From contig NZ_JASVDS010000001.1 in the NCBI RefSeq assembly GCF_030285365.1, positions 310,001 to 374,000 of the forward strand: a stretch of DNA of 64,000 nucleotides, given 5' to 3'. The notes beneath the pieces are model-generated. The model did not search any database. It was not told the origin of the DNA and worked only from the letters and a program-made list of their open reading frames with translations. This DNA comes from Roseateles subflavus. Its GTDB lineage: Bacteria > Pseudomonadota > Gammaproteobacteria > Burkholderiales > Burkholderiaceae_C. The translations under genes and the position numbers were made by a program. Of the stretch, positions 7,635 through 15,775 are shown piece by piece (position 1 is the first letter of the stretch; each line of letters begins with the position of its first letter).

Positions 7635-8771
7635 ATGTCCGAACGTGTGATCCCCCTGCTGGACCAGCGCCAGCGTTCCCCGGTGCCGCCGCTGCCGGCC
7701 GGGATCGCCCTGCCCGCGCCCGGCGCCGCCCTGCTGGACGCCCGCGGGCGCCCCCTGCGCGACCTGCGCATCTCCGTGACGGACCGCTGCAACTTCCGCT
7801 GCAGCTACTGCATGCCGAAGGAGGTCTTCGACCACTACCACCCCTTCCTGTCGCACGGGGAGCTGCTGAGCTTCGAGGAGATCACCCGGCTGGCGGGCGT
7901 CTTCGTGCGCCTGGGGGTGCAGAAGCTGCGGCTGACGGGCGGCGAGCCGCTGCTGCGCAAGCATGTGGAGCGGCTCGTCGAGTTGCTGGCGCCGCTGCGG
8001 ACGCCCGAGGGCCAGGCGCTGGACCTCACGCTGACGACCAACGGCTCGCTGCTCGCCCGCAAGGCCCGCGCCCTGAAGGACGCCGGCCTGCGCCGCGTCA
8101 CCGTGAGCCTGGATGCGCTGGACGACGCCGTCTTCCAGCGCATGAACGATGTCGGCTTCCCGGTGGGCGAGGTGCTGGCCGGCATCGAGGCCGCGCAGGC
8201 CGTGGGCCTCGGGCCCATCAAGGTCAACATGGTGGTCAAGCGCGGCACCAACGAGGACCAGATCGTTCCGCTCGCCCGGCATTTCCGGGGCACGGGCGTG
8301 GTCCTGCGCTTCATCGAGTACATGGACGTCGGCGCGAGCAACGGCTGGCGCATGGACGAGGTCCTGCCCTCCGCCGACGTGCTGGCGCGGCTGCGCGAAC
8401 ACTGGGATCTGGTGCCGCTCTCGGCCAGCGCGCCGGGCGAGACCGCCGAGCGCTGGGGCTATGCCGACGGCTCGGGCGAGATCGGCCTGATCTCCAGCGT
8501 CACGCAGGCCTTCTGCGGCGACTGCAACCGCGCACGGCTCTCGACCGAGGGGCAGCTCTACACCTGCCTCTTCGCCAGCGGCGGTCACGACCTGCGCTCG
8601 CTGCTGCGCGGCGAGCGCGGGCAGCCCCAGCTCGACGACGACGCCCTGGCCGCCACGCTGGCCGGCCTGTGGAACCGGCGCGCGGACCGCTACTCCGAGC
8701 TGCGCTCGCAGCTCTCGGCCGAGCCGGGGAGCGGGCAGCGGCGGATCGAGATGCACTACATCGGCGGGTGA
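7635..8771 (+). CDS. moaA: GTP 3',8-cyclase MoaA
   Basis: 378 residues. It is a radical SAM enzyme that converts GTP to 3',8-cyclo-7,8-dihydro-GTP, the first step of molybdenum cofactor synthesis. The SAM cluster motif CNFRCSYCM has Cys52, Cys56 and Cys59. The C-terminal cluster is visible as [10 protein letters not shown] followed by YTCLF (C-x2-C-x13-C). The chain ends in the conserved Gly-Gly (HYIGG) needed for MoaC partnership. The start at 7635 ([12 protein letters not shown]) matches betaproteobacterial MoaA proteins; an in-frame ATG also lies at 7626. mobA lies 0.7 kb downstream on the same strand. Confidence 0.97.
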   Translation: MSERVIPLLDQRQRSPVPPLPAGIALPAPGAALLDARGRPLRDLRISVTDRCNFRCSYCMPKEVFDHYHPFLSHGELLSFEEITRLAGVFVRLGVQKLRLTGGEPLLRKHVERLVELLAPLRTPEGQALDLTLTTNGSLLARKARALKDAGLRRVTVSLDALDDAVFQRMNDVGFPVGEVLAGIEAAQAVGLGPIKVNMVVKRGTNEDQIVPLARHFRGTGVVLRFIEYMDVGASNGWRMDEVLPSADVLARLREHWDLVPLSASAPGETAERWGYADGSGEIGLISSVTQAFCGDCNRARLSTEGQLYTCLFASGGHDLRSLLRGERGQPQLDDDALAATLAGLWNRRADRYSELRSQLSAEPGSGQRRIEMHYIGG

Positions 8772-8827
8772 TGGGCGCCCCCCCTACCGGCTTCGCCGGC
8801 CCCCTCAGGGGGCACGGCCGCAGGACC

Positions 8828-8858
8828 GGCAGAGCCGGATCCTCGGCCGTCGTGCCTG
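8828..8858. repeat. 31-bp direct repeat, copy 1
   Basis: A 31-base sequence beginning GGCAGAGCCGGATCCTCGGC that recurs at 8939-8969 with two mismatches. The copies are 111 bases apart and sit in intergenic DNA after moaA. Confidence 0.7.
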
Positions 8859-8938
8859 TGGGCCTGCTGGCGCGGCCCGGGCGGGTGGCGTCGGTTGGCG
8901 GTTGGCCCGTCCCGGACCCACACGGCCTGAGTTGGGTC

Positions 8939-8969
8939 GGCAAAGCCGGATCCTCGGCCGTCGCGCCTG
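8939..8969. repeat. 31-bp direct repeat, copy 2
   Basis: The second copy of the 31-base repeat, beginning GGCAAAGCCGGATCCTCGGC. It differs from the copy at 8828 at two positions. With only two copies and no shorter period it is not a CRISPR array. Confidence 0.7.
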
Positions 8970-9111
8970 AGAACCCACGGACGTGGCCCGACGGCGGCGC
9001 GGACGTGGACGGGCGATTCGCATTGAACAGCTTCGGCCGCTCCAGGACCGAGCCGCTGCCGGGCGCGCGGCTTGCCGGCTGCGGCGGCCTCTGACGGACC
9101 GCGAGACCGCC

Positions 9112-9468
9112 ATGTCGCCTTCTCCTCCCGAGCATTTCCAGGAAGCCCTCACGGGCTGGTTCACGCGGCCGGTGCGGCGCCGGGCGCTGCTGTTCACGGC
9201 ATTGAGCTTCGTGGTGCCCTGGTTGCTGGGCGTCTGGATCAAGCAGGGGCAGCAGCCCGGGCTGCACAACGACGCGGAACGCCAGCAGCTGCTGGTGGAC
9301 TACATGGTGATGGGCGCCATCCTCTTCAGCCTGAGCATGGTGCTGACCTGGCTGATCGGCACGTGGATCCTGGCGGTGATGAAGGGGCGGCAGGTGCTGG
9401 GGGACGATTTCCCCGAGGCGTCCCACCGCCCGAGCCCGGCCGATGACCGGCCGCGACGCCGTGGTTGA
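9112..9468 (+). CDS. Small inner-membrane protein, unknown function
   Basis: 118 residues with two predicted membrane segments, ALLFTALSFVVPWLLGVWI (about 25-43) and MVMGAILFSLSMVLTWLIGTWILAV (about 65-89). The N-terminus is short and cytoplasmic-looking and the tail is charged (HRPSPADDRPRRRG). I do not recognise a named family. Its last 26 bases overlap mobA in another frame, so the two genes are probably co-transcribed; a link to molybdenum cofactor is only positional. Confidence 0.75.
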   Translation: MSPSPPEHFQEALTGWFTRPVRRRALLFTALSFVVPWLLGVWIKQGQQPGLHNDAERQQLLVDYMVMGAILFSLSMVLTWLIGTWILAVMKGRQVLGDDFPEASHRPSPADDRPRRRG

Positions 9469-10120
9469 GCCGCGGGCGCCACGCCCCGCGCCCACGCCGG
9501 CTCAGATCACTGGGCTGATCCTGGCCGGCGGCGAAGGCCGGCGCATGGGTGGGCAGGACAAGGGCCTGCTGCCGCTGCAGGGGCGCCCGCTGGCGGCCCA
9601 CGCCCTGGAACGGCTGGCGCCGCAGGTGGCGTCCGTGCTGATCAGCGCCAACCGGCATGCCGAGGCCTATGCGGCACTGGGCGCGCCGGTGCTGGCCGAC
9701 GATCCCCCCGGTTTTCTGGGCCCGCTGGCCGGGCTGCTGACGGGCCTGCGGGCGGCCGGCACGGACTGGCTGCTGTGCGTGCCCTGCGACAGCCCCGCCG
9801 TGGTGCCGGACCTCGCCGGGCGCCTGGCTGCGGCACTCGAGGCGGCACCGGCAGCGCTTGTGGCGCTGGTCGAGGGGCCCGACGAGGAGCGCGGCGGCTG
9901 GCGGCTGCATCCCGCCTTCGCGCTGATGCACCGTTCGCTGGCGGCACCGCTGGCGGCGGCGCTGGCAGGCGGCGAACGGCGGCTGGGCCAGTGGCTCACA
10001 AGCCAGCCGCACGCCCGCGTGCGCTTCGATCGCGATGCGGACGCGCTCATGCTGGCCAATGCCAACACCCCCGAGGCGCTGGCCACCCTCGAGGCCCGCT
10101 GGCGCGCCCGCGCCGGATGA
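9443..10120 (+). CDS. mobA: Molybdenum cofactor guanylyltransferase MobA
   Basis: 225 residues. It transfers GMP from GTP to molybdopterin-Mo to form the bis-MGD cofactor. The nucleotide-binding signature is LILAGGEGRRMGGQDKGLLP near residues 25-45, followed by the LLCVPCDSPAVVPDL metal and substrate strand and a C-terminal NANTPE motif, all standard for MobA. The start overlaps the upstream membrane gene by 26 bases. It sits about 0.7 kb after moaA, consistent with a cofactor locus. A perfect GC-rich palindrome follows the stop. Confidence 0.96.
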   Translation: MTGRDAVVEPRAPRPAPTPAQITGLILAGGEGRRMGGQDKGLLPLQGRPLAAHALERLAPQVASVLISANRHAEAYAALGAPVLADDPPGFLGPLAGLLTGLRAAGTDWLLCVPCDSPAVVPDLAGRLAAALEAAPAALVALVEGPDEERGGWRLHPAFALMHRSLAAPLAAALAGGERRLGQWLTSQPHARVRFDRDADALMLANANTPEALATLEARWRARAG

Positions 10121-10122
10121 GC

Positions 10123-10144
10123 GACGGGCCCCGCGGGGCCCGTC
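10123..10144. terminator. GC-rich palindrome between convergent genes
   Basis: A perfect 22-base palindrome, GACGGGCCCCGCGGGGCCCGTC, placed 2 bases after the mobA stop and 23 bases from the end of the convergent protease gene. There is no T run on either side, so it is at best a factor-assisted bidirectional terminator. Confidence 0.5.
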
Positions 10145-10166
10145 CGTCGTCAGGCCGGCCTGGCGA

Positions 10167-11954
10167 CTACTTCAGGCTCAGCGTGACCCCCGAGAACGCC
10201 GCGTAGGCATACAGCCCCACGTAGACGACATCGCCCGCGGCCACGGACAGCGTGCAGGTCTCGGCCGTGGTGCTGCCCCAGGAGCGGCAGCCGTAGCTGC
10301 TGGTGGTGGGCGCGGCGCCCTTGCGCAGGTAGAGGTCCGCATCGCCGCTGCCGCCGCCACTGGTGAAGGTGACGCTGCTCACGCCGGCCGGCACGGTGTA
10401 GGCATAGCTCAGCCAGGTGCCCTTGGCCGCCGCGAGATTGGTCTTGGGGAAGCCGCTGCCGGTGCCCGTCACGCTCACGCTGGCGGACTTGCTCGCGCTG
10501 GCGCCCTTGTCGTCGGTGACCGTCAGGCTGACGGTGTAGCTGCCGGCGGCCGCGTAGGTGCGAGCCGGCTGCAGGCCGCTGCCGGTGCTGCCGTCACCGA
10601 AGTTCCAGGCGTAGCTGACGATGCTGCCGTCGGCGTCGCTCGAGCCCGCGCCGGAGAAGGTGCAGGTCAGGCCCGTGCAGCTGCTGGTGAAGCTGGCCAC
10701 GGGCGGCGTGTTGGTGCCGCCGCCGCTGTCGCCGTTCGGGACCTGGTTGTTGAAGTGCGTCGCCACCTGGGGCCAGATTTTGCTGATCTTCACGCCCTGG
10801 TTGGTGCAGCCGCCGAAGTGGTGCAGGGCCAGGGCCTTGTGGCTGCTGCCGGCGATCACCGGCGAGCCGGACGAGCCGCCCTCGGTGTCGCAGTAGTAGG
10901 CCACGTCGGTGCCCGTGCCGTTGCCGTTTGCGTTGGCGTTGGCGTTGTTGATCTTGCAGTTGCCGCCGCCGTCCTGGTCGCTCGTGACGGCCAGCTGCTT
11001 GGGGCTGCCGCCCCCGTGCTGGGCGATGTAGATGGCCTCGTTGAGCACCGGGTCACGCACTTCCAGGCCGAGGTAGCCGAAGCTGGCCACATTGGCGAAG
11101 TTGTTGATCGTGAAGAGCGTGTAGTCCAGCGTGGCGTCGGTCTTGAGCAGCGTGCCGCCGGTCACCTTGGTCACCGTGGCGAGCGTGCTGCCGCCGCAGG
11201 TGGTGTACTGGTAGTTGAACCAGACCTCGGTGTTGGTGAGCGTCGACTGGTCTGCAAAGCAGTGGTTGTTGGTGAACAGGCGGTTGTCCGGGCCCACGCG
11301 CCAGCCGGTGCACAGGCTGCTGCCCGCCATCAGCAGGCGCGCCACGGGGCGGGTGCGGTCCACCTGCGAAGGGTAGGTGCTGGCGAAGCACGCGGGCGCC
11401 TTGCGCTCGTCGCTCCCGCAGACGGACAGCGTCGTGCGTTGCGCCTCGGCCGCGGCGGCCATGCGACCGGCGTGGAACTGGTCGATGCGCAGGGCGTTCG
11501 ACGCGCCCCAGGCCACGCCCGCCGGCAGCACCAGCGTCACCGTGGCGCTCTCGCCGAAGACGGAGAGTGCCGCGAAGCGCGTCACCCCGTCCTCGCCCTG
11601 GCTGCGGTCGAAGGTGCGGTTGGCGGCCGAGGCCTCGGGCAGGGCGTCATAGCGGTGCACTTCCTTGCCGTCGGCCGAGGCGACCAGCACATGCGCGCCG
11701 GCCGGCAGCCGGAAATCGGCGAAGTGCACCTTGACGAAATCCGCGCCGGCCGCGCGGACCTGCTGGCTCACGCGGCGTTCGCGGGTGCCGAGGGCCTGGC
11801 GCGGATCGACGCTGAAGCGCAGGTCCGCGGCGACGGGCTGCGCCACGGTCACGGGCTTGGGAAGGGCCGGGGCGCCGGGGCCGCCGGACTGGGCCGGCGC
11901 AAGCACCGGCAGGGCGGCGAGCAGGCCGGCGACGAGAAGGCGTGTCAGGGTCAT
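10167..11954 (-). CDS. Secreted trypsin-like serine protease with PKD and PPC domains
   Basis: 595 residues. It has a signal peptide (cleavage near APAQS, about 21), a prepeptide of about 150 residues, and a chymotrypsin-fold domain with His231 (LFTNNHC), Asp277 (TDATLDYTLF) and the catalytic serine in EGGSSGSPV (about 362). An Asn-rich insert (NANANANGNG, about 338-347) precedes the serine. Then come a PKD domain (about 416-497, AWNFGDGSTG) and a C-terminal PPC domain (about 503-595, GDADLYLRKG), which is often cleaved after export. It is probably an extracellular lysyl-endopeptidase-like enzyme. A GAGGA ribosome-binding site fixes the start. Confidence 0.93.
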   Translation of the reverse strand: MTLTRLLVAGLLAALPVLAPAQSGGPGAPALPKPVTVAQPVAADLRFSVDPRQALGTRERRVSQQVRAAGADFVKVHFADFRLPAGAHVLVASADGKEVHRYDALPEASAANRTFDRSQGEDGVTRFAALSVFGESATVTLVLPAGVAWGASNALRIDQFHAGRMAAAAEAQRTTLSVCGSDERKAPACFASTYPSQVDRTRPVARLLMAGSSLCTGWRVGPDNRLFTNNHCFADQSTLTNTEVWFNYQYTTCGGSTLATVTKVTGGTLLKTDATLDYTLFTINNFANVASFGYLGLEVRDPVLNEAIYIAQHGGGSPKQLAVTSDQDGGGNCKINNANANANGNGTGTDVAYYCDTEGGSSGSPVIAGSSHKALALHHFGGCTNQGVKISKIWPQVATHFNNQVPNGDSGGGTNTPPVASFTSSCTGLTCTFSGAGSSDADGSIVSYAWNFGDGSTGSGLQPARTYAAAGSYTVSLTVTDDKGASASKSASVSVTGTGSGFPKTNLAAAKGTWLSYAYTVPAGVSSVTFTSGGGSGDADLYLRKGAAPTTSSYGCRSWGSTTAETCTLSVAAGDVVYVGLYAYAAFSGVTLSLK

Positions 11955-12078
11955 GGTGTCCTCGATGCGTTGAAGTGGACGGGATGAGGTACAGCGGGGC
12001 CATGATCGCGAAGGCCCCCGCCTTGCGTAGCTGCAAGTCCTGACAGTCCCGCGCCGGCCATCACCTATGCTTGCAGCC

Positions 12079-12666
12079 ATGCTCAGCCCCGCCGCGTCCC
12101 GCCTCGCCCCGTCCGCCGCCACCGGCCTGCCGCTGGCGCTCGAGATCCGCCTGATGCGCGAGGGCGACCTCACCGCCTACAAGACCCTGCGTGACGCCAT
12201 GCTGGCGCAGCACGAGGAGGCCTTCACCTCGGATGCCGCCGCCGAACGCGGCCGGGACGCCGAGAGCTACCGCAGCCGCCTCACCGGCGCCGGGCACTGC
12301 CTCTTCACGCTGCTGGCCTGGGACGGCCCGCAGCTGCTGGGGGCCCTCTCCGCCGAGCGCGACGGCCGGGCCAAGATCCGCCACATCGCCCATGTCGTCG
12401 GGATGATGGTGGCCGACGCCGCGCAGGGGCGGGGCATCGGCCGCGCGCTCATGCAGGCCGCCCTCGCCCTCCTGATCCAGGACGACGCGCTGCAGCTGGT
12501 CACCCTCAGCGTCACCCGGAGCAACACCGCGGCGCGCAAGCTCTACGAGCACTGCGGCTTCACCCGCTACGGCCGGCTGGAGGGCGCCATCGTCCTGCCC
12601 GACGGCCGCGTGCTGGACAAGGACCTCATGGTCCACCGCCTGCGCCCGCCCGGCCCCGCGGCCTGA
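12079..12666 (+). CDS. GNAT-family N-acetyltransferase
   Basis: 195 residues. The GNAT core has the acetyl-CoA loop AAQGRGIGRALMQAAL, the preceding strand VVGMMVADA, and the C-terminal NTAARKLYEHCGFTRYGRLEGAI typical of RimI-like or small-molecule acetyltransferases. An ATG at 12067 would add four residues. It stands alone, divergent from the protease gene. One copy of the dispersed GCAAGACCTGACCC motif follows its stop. Confidence 0.88.
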   Translation: MLSPAASRLAPSAATGLPLALEIRLMREGDLTAYKTLRDAMLAQHEEAFTSDAAAERGRDAESYRSRLTGAGHCLFTLLAWDGPQLLGALSAERDGRAKIRHIAHVVGMMVADAAQGRGIGRALMQAALALLIQDDALQLVTLSVTRSNTAARKLYEHCGFTRYGRLEGAIVLPDGRVLDKDLMVHRLRPPGPAA

Positions 12667-12689
12667 TCGCCGCGCGGGGCACCAGCCAG

Positions 12690-12703
12690 GCAAGACCTGA
12701 CCC
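12690..12703 (+). repeat. Dispersed 14-mer GCAAGACCTGACCC, copy 1
   Basis: An exact copy in the intergenic region between the GNAT and OPT genes. Four more exact copies occur in this window, at 23422, 29166 (reverse), 37202 and 58343. Confidence 0.75.
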
Positions 12704-12850
12704 ATGGGCGAGGGCCGCCCCGGGCCCGGAATCCGCTCGCACCCCCCGTAGTCGCCCCGATCCCGCCGGCGCCGCCACAGGCGATGATGCCGGCTTCCGA
12801 GGCCCGCCCGTCCGCGGCGGGCCCTCCACTGACAACAAGGAAGCCGTGCC

Positions 12851-14854
12851 ATGAGCTCGTCTCAGACGCCCACGACCCACCCCGCCATCCCGCTCGGGAG
12901 CGAACTGACCCTGCGCGGCATCGTGCTGGGCATCCTCATCACCCTGGTCTTCACGGCCGCGAACGTCTACTTCGGCCTCAAGGCCGGCCTGACCTTCGCG
13001 ACGTCCATCCCCGCCGCGGTCATCTCCATGGCCCTGCTGCGCAAGTTCGCCGGCAACTCCATCGGCGAGACCAACATCGTGCAGACCATCGCCTCCTCGG
13101 CGGGCACGCTGTCCTCCATCATCTTCGTGCTGCCGGGCCTCGTGATGCTGGGCTGGTGGACGGGCTTCCCCTACTGGGTCTCCGTCACCATCTGCGCGCT
13201 GGGCGGCGTGCTGGGCGTGATGTACTCCATCCCCCTGCGCCGCGCCCTGGTCACCAACTCGCCGCTGCCCTACCCCGAGGGCGTGGCCTGCGCCGAGGTG
13301 CTCAAGGTCGGCCACGCCGATGGCGAGGAGGCCGGCGAAAGCAGCCGCCAGGGCCTGCGCGCCATCGTGATGGGGGCCCTCGTCTCGGCCGGCTTCGCGG
13401 TGGTGATCGCCACCAAGGTCTTCGCCGACAAGATCGCCGACTACTTCCGCCTGCCGAACAACCCCAACAGCGCCACCGGCTTCGACTTCAACCTCAGCTT
13501 CGCCCTGCTGGCCGTCGGCCACCTGGTCGGCCTGTGGGTGGGCCTGGCCATCCTGATCGGCGCGCTGATCGCCTGGGGCGGGGCGGTGCCCTACCTCACC
13601 GGCCTCGTGGAATCGTCCGGCCCGGCGCAGGAGATCGCCCGTTCCGTGTGGAGCAAGCAGGTGCGCTTCCTCGGCGCCGGCGCCATCGGCGTCGCCGCCC
13701 TGTGGACGCTCGTGAAGCTGGCCCGCCCGGTCTTCGACGGCCTGCACGGCGCCCTGATGGCCAACAAGGTCCGCAAGGCCGGACAGGCCGCGAGCCTGCC
13801 CCGCACCGAGCGTGACATCCCCATCGGCACCGTCGGCCTGATCACCGCCGCCTGCCTGGTGCCGATCGGCTTCATGCTGGCCCACTTCATCGGCACCGCC
13901 GGCCTGGGCGACCACCTCGCCCTGCTGGTGATCGGCGGTCTCGTCTACATCGTGCTGATGAGCTTCTTCGTGGCCGCCGTGTGCGGCTACATGGCCGGCC
14001 TGATCGGCTCGTCCAACAGCCCGCTCTCGGGCGTGGGCATCCTTGTGGTGCTGGGCATCGCGCTCATCCTCGCCTTCACCGTCAAGCCCCTGCTGCCGCC
14101 CACCGCAGGCCAGGCGCTCGTGGCCTTCGCCCTCTTCGTGACGGCCGTGGTGTTCGCCGTGGCGACCATCTCGAACGACAACCTGCAGGATCTGAAGACC
14201 GGCCAGCTGGTAGACGCCACGCCGTGGCGCCAGCAGGTCGCGCTGATCATCGGCGTGCTGGCCGGCGCCGTGGTGATTCCGCCGGTGCTGGACCTGCTGA
14301 ACAAGGCCTACGGCTTTGCCGGCGCGCCCGGGGCCAATCCGGCCACCGCCCTCGCCGCACCGCAAGCCGCCCTGATCTCGGCCCTGGCCAAGGGCGTGAT
14401 CCAGGGCGACCTGAACTGGAACCTGATCGGCATCGGCGCCCTGATCGGCGTGACGGCCATACTGGTGGACGAGTTCCTCAAGCGTGCCAGCAGCGGCAAG
14501 GCCTACCTGCCGCCCCTGGCCATCGGCCTGGGCATCTACCTGCCGCTCAACAGCACGCTGATGATCGTGGTGGGCGCCATCGCCGGCTGGCTCTTCGACC
14601 GCCGCGCCGAGCGCAGCGCCAAGCCCGAGCCCACCAAGCAGCTGGGCGTGCTGCTGGCCTCCGGCATGATCGTGGGTGAGAGCCTGATCGGCGTGGTCCT
14701 GGCCGCCGTCGTCGTGTTCTCCGGCCAGGGCGAGCCCCTGGCGCTGGTGGGCGAGCACTTCGAGACCACCGCCAAGTGGCTCGGCGGCCTGGCCTTCGCT
14801 GGCCTGGGCGTGCTGATGTACCGCCGCCTGCTGGGCATGAATGCCAAGGCCTGA
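12851..14854 (+). CDS. OPT-family oligopeptide transporter
   Basis: 667 residues with about 15 hydrophobic segments. Hallmarks of the bacterial OPT family (Pfam OPT) include the N-terminal LRGIVLGILITLVFTAANVY, the NSPLPYPEGVACAEVLKVG motif, NDNLQDLKTGQLVDATPWRQQ and the late YLPPLAIGLGIYLPLNSTL. These proton-coupled inner-membrane transporters move oligopeptides or metal-siderophore conjugates; the substrate is not readable here. It is preceded by AGGAAGCC near the start and followed by a strong Rho-independent terminator, so it is likely monocistronic. Confidence 0.95.
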   Translation: MSSSQTPTTHPAIPLGSELTLRGIVLGILITLVFTAANVYFGLKAGLTFATSIPAAVISMALLRKFAGNSIGETNIVQTIASSAGTLSSIIFVLPGLVMLGWWTGFPYWVSVTICALGGVLGVMYSIPLRRALVTNSPLPYPEGVACAEVLKVGHADGEEAGESSRQGLRAIVMGALVSAGFAVVIATKVFADKIADYFRLPNNPNSATGFDFNLSFALLAVGHLVGLWVGLAILIGALIAWGGAVPYLTGLVESSGPAQEIARSVWSKQVRFLGAGAIGVAALWTLVKLARPVFDGLHGALMANKVRKAGQAASLPRTERDIPIGTVGLITAACLVPIGFMLAHFIGTAGLGDHLALLVIGGLVYIVLMSFFVAAVCGYMAGLIGSSNSPLSGVGILVVLGIALILAFTVKPLLPPTAGQALVAFALFVTAVVFAVATISNDNLQDLKTGQLVDATPWRQQVALIIGVLAGAVVIPPVLDLLNKAYGFAGAPGANPATALAAPQAALISALAKGVIQGDLNWNLIGIGALIGVTAILVDEFLKRASSGKAYLPPLAIGLGIYLPLNSTLMIVVGAIAGWLFDRRAERSAKPEPTKQLGVLLASGMIVGESLIGVVLAAVVVFSGQGEPLALVGEHFETTAKWLGGLAFAGLGVLMYRRLLGMNAKA

Positions 14855-14873
14855 GGTCCGGGCAGCGATGGAC

Positions 14874-14902
14874 AAGGGCGCCCCGCGGGGCGCCCTTTTT
14901 TT
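14874..14902 (+). terminator. Rho-independent terminator after OPT transporter
   Basis: A perfect palindrome AAGGGCGCCCCGCGGGGCGCCCTT (14874-14897) followed by a T run to 14902. The same GC core occurs at 15735 after the next gene. Confidence 0.9.
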
Positions 14903-14946
14903 GGGGCCCGCCCGCCACAGTGCCCCTGCTGTCGTGTCGGCATTGT

Positions 14947-14962
14947 TTACAACTTTGTGACT
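14947..14962 (+). promoter_or_regulatory. Upstream direct repeat, distal copy (candidate activator site)
   Basis: TTACAACTTTGTGACT matches TTACGAATCAGTGACT at 14989-15004 in 11 of 16 positions, including TTAC and GTGACT. The copies are exactly 42 bases apart, four helical turns, upstream of a sigma-54 promoter, which suits binding of an enhancer protein. Confidence 0.45.
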
Positions 14963-14988
14963 GCGACGCGTTCGGCTGGAAATTTCAC

Positions 14989-15004
14989 TTACGAATCAGT
15001 GACT
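14989..15004 (+). promoter_or_regulatory. Upstream direct repeat, proximal copy
   Basis: TTACGAATCAGTGACT, the partner of the repeat at 14947. It also contains part of an inverted pair TCACT-N8-AGTGA. It abuts the -24 element of the sigma-54 promoter. Confidence 0.4.
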
Positions 15005-15011
15005 TGGAAAG

Positions 15012-15027
15012 TGGCACGATTTCTGCA
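15012..15027 (+). promoter_or_regulatory. Sigma-54 (-24/-12) promoter of PEP-CTERM gene
   Basis: TGGCACGATTTCTGCA has the canonical GG-N10-GC spacing (GG at 15013-15014, GC at 15025-15026) and a perfect TGGCACG -24 element. Transcription would begin near 15038, about 35 bases before the ATG. PEP-CTERM genes of exosortase systems are known to be RpoN-dependent with the PrsK/PrsR regulators, which fits. Confidence 0.8.
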
Positions 15028-15072
15028 TGCGTTGGACGGTCAATCTCGACTGTCCACTCAACAGCACAAGAC

Positions 15073-15714
15073 ATGAAATTCGTCCCCACCTTGCTGGCCG
15101 CGCTGCTGGCCACCGTCAGCCTCTCCAGCCACGCCACTTTGCTGACGCTGGACCAGGGTCGCGTCTATTCCTCCGGCTATGACAACGGTGGCATGGGCGG
15201 CGGTCGTGGTGTCGGCGTTCTGTTCAACCAGAACTTCTCGATGTCCGCCCTGGGCATCGACCTCAACGTCCTGAGCGCACAGCAAGGCTTCAAGTTCTCG
15301 ATCTACAGCAGCACCAACGGCCACACCGCCGGCAGCCTGCTGAGCTCGGTGTCCTTCAATCTGAACGCCGGCAGCGGCTACCAGAACCAGGCCTTCAACT
15401 TCTCCTTCCTGCAAGGCAGCTACTACGTCATCAACTTCGCCCGTAGCGACTCGGCCTGGCTGGGTTCGAACCTGGGCACCAAGTACTCCTGGGAAGATCC
15501 CGGCAGCTTCGTGCCGCACAACTACGGCGCGCTGACCGTCATCGAAGGCTTCGAAGGCGCTGCGCCCTCCAACTCCAACCCGCTGCTGCCGCACATGCAG
15601 CTGGTGGGTGGCGGTTCGAACAACGTGCCGGAACCCGGCTCGCTGGCCCTGCTCGCCGCCGGCCTGCTGGCCGCTGGCGCACTGCGCAAGCGCGCTGCCA
15701 ACACCCAGGCCTGA
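15073..15714 (+). CDS. PEP-CTERM sorting-domain exported protein
   Basis: 213 residues. An N-terminal signal peptide (cleavage near SHA-TL, about 21) is followed by a Gly/Ser/Asn-rich beta-type domain. The C-terminal sorting signal has VPEPGSLALLAAGLLAAGAL followed by the basic tail RKRA. Such proteins are recognised by exosortase (EpsH/XrtA) and placed at the cell surface or matrix with exopolysaccharide; no exosortase gene lies in this window. It is driven by the sigma-54 promoter at 15012 and closed by a terminator at 15735, so it is a single-gene unit. Confidence 0.93.
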   Translation: MKFVPTLLAALLATVSLSSHATLLTLDQGRVYSSGYDNGGMGGGRGVGVLFNQNFSMSALGIDLNVLSAQQGFKFSIYSSTNGHTAGSLLSSVSFNLNAGSGYQNQAFNFSFLQGSYYVINFARSDSAWLGSNLGTKYSWEDPGSFVPHNYGALTVIEGFEGAAPSNSNPLLPHMQLVGGGSNNVPEPGSLALLAAGLLAAGALRKRAANTQA

Positions 15715-15734
15715 TCCAGCACCGCGGGTCATGA

Positions 15735-15759
15735 GGGCGCCCCGCGGGGCGCCCTTTTT
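15735..15759 (+). terminator. Rho-independent terminator after PEP-CTERM gene
   Basis: GGGCGCCCCGCGGGGCGCCC (15735-15754) followed by five Ts. The stem is identical to the core of the terminator at 14874. Confidence 0.88.
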
Positions 15760-15775
15760 CATGCGCCGACGGCGC

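Larger units (their letters stand above)
8772..9111. other. Intergenic region with hairpins and a direct repeat
   Basis: 340 bases without a supported gene after moaA. It opens with a hairpin CCGGCTTCGCCGG (about 8788-8800) and a C5/G5 stem, CCCCCTCAGGGGG, which together look like a terminator or a dispersed intergenic element. It then holds two copies of a 31-base repeat 111 bases apart. The 3' end carries the promoter and leader for the membrane gene at 9112. Confidence 0.5.

Noticed and set aside
8828-8969. The two 31-bp repeats as a CRISPR remnant
   Set aside because: Only two copies, an 80-base gap, no regular spacing and no cas genes.
12626-14875. A 749-residue open frame antisense to the OPT gene
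   Set aside because: It is a high-GC shadow frame: Gly/His/Gln/Asp-rich without hydrophobic core or motifs, and it lies opposite a clear OPT transporter.
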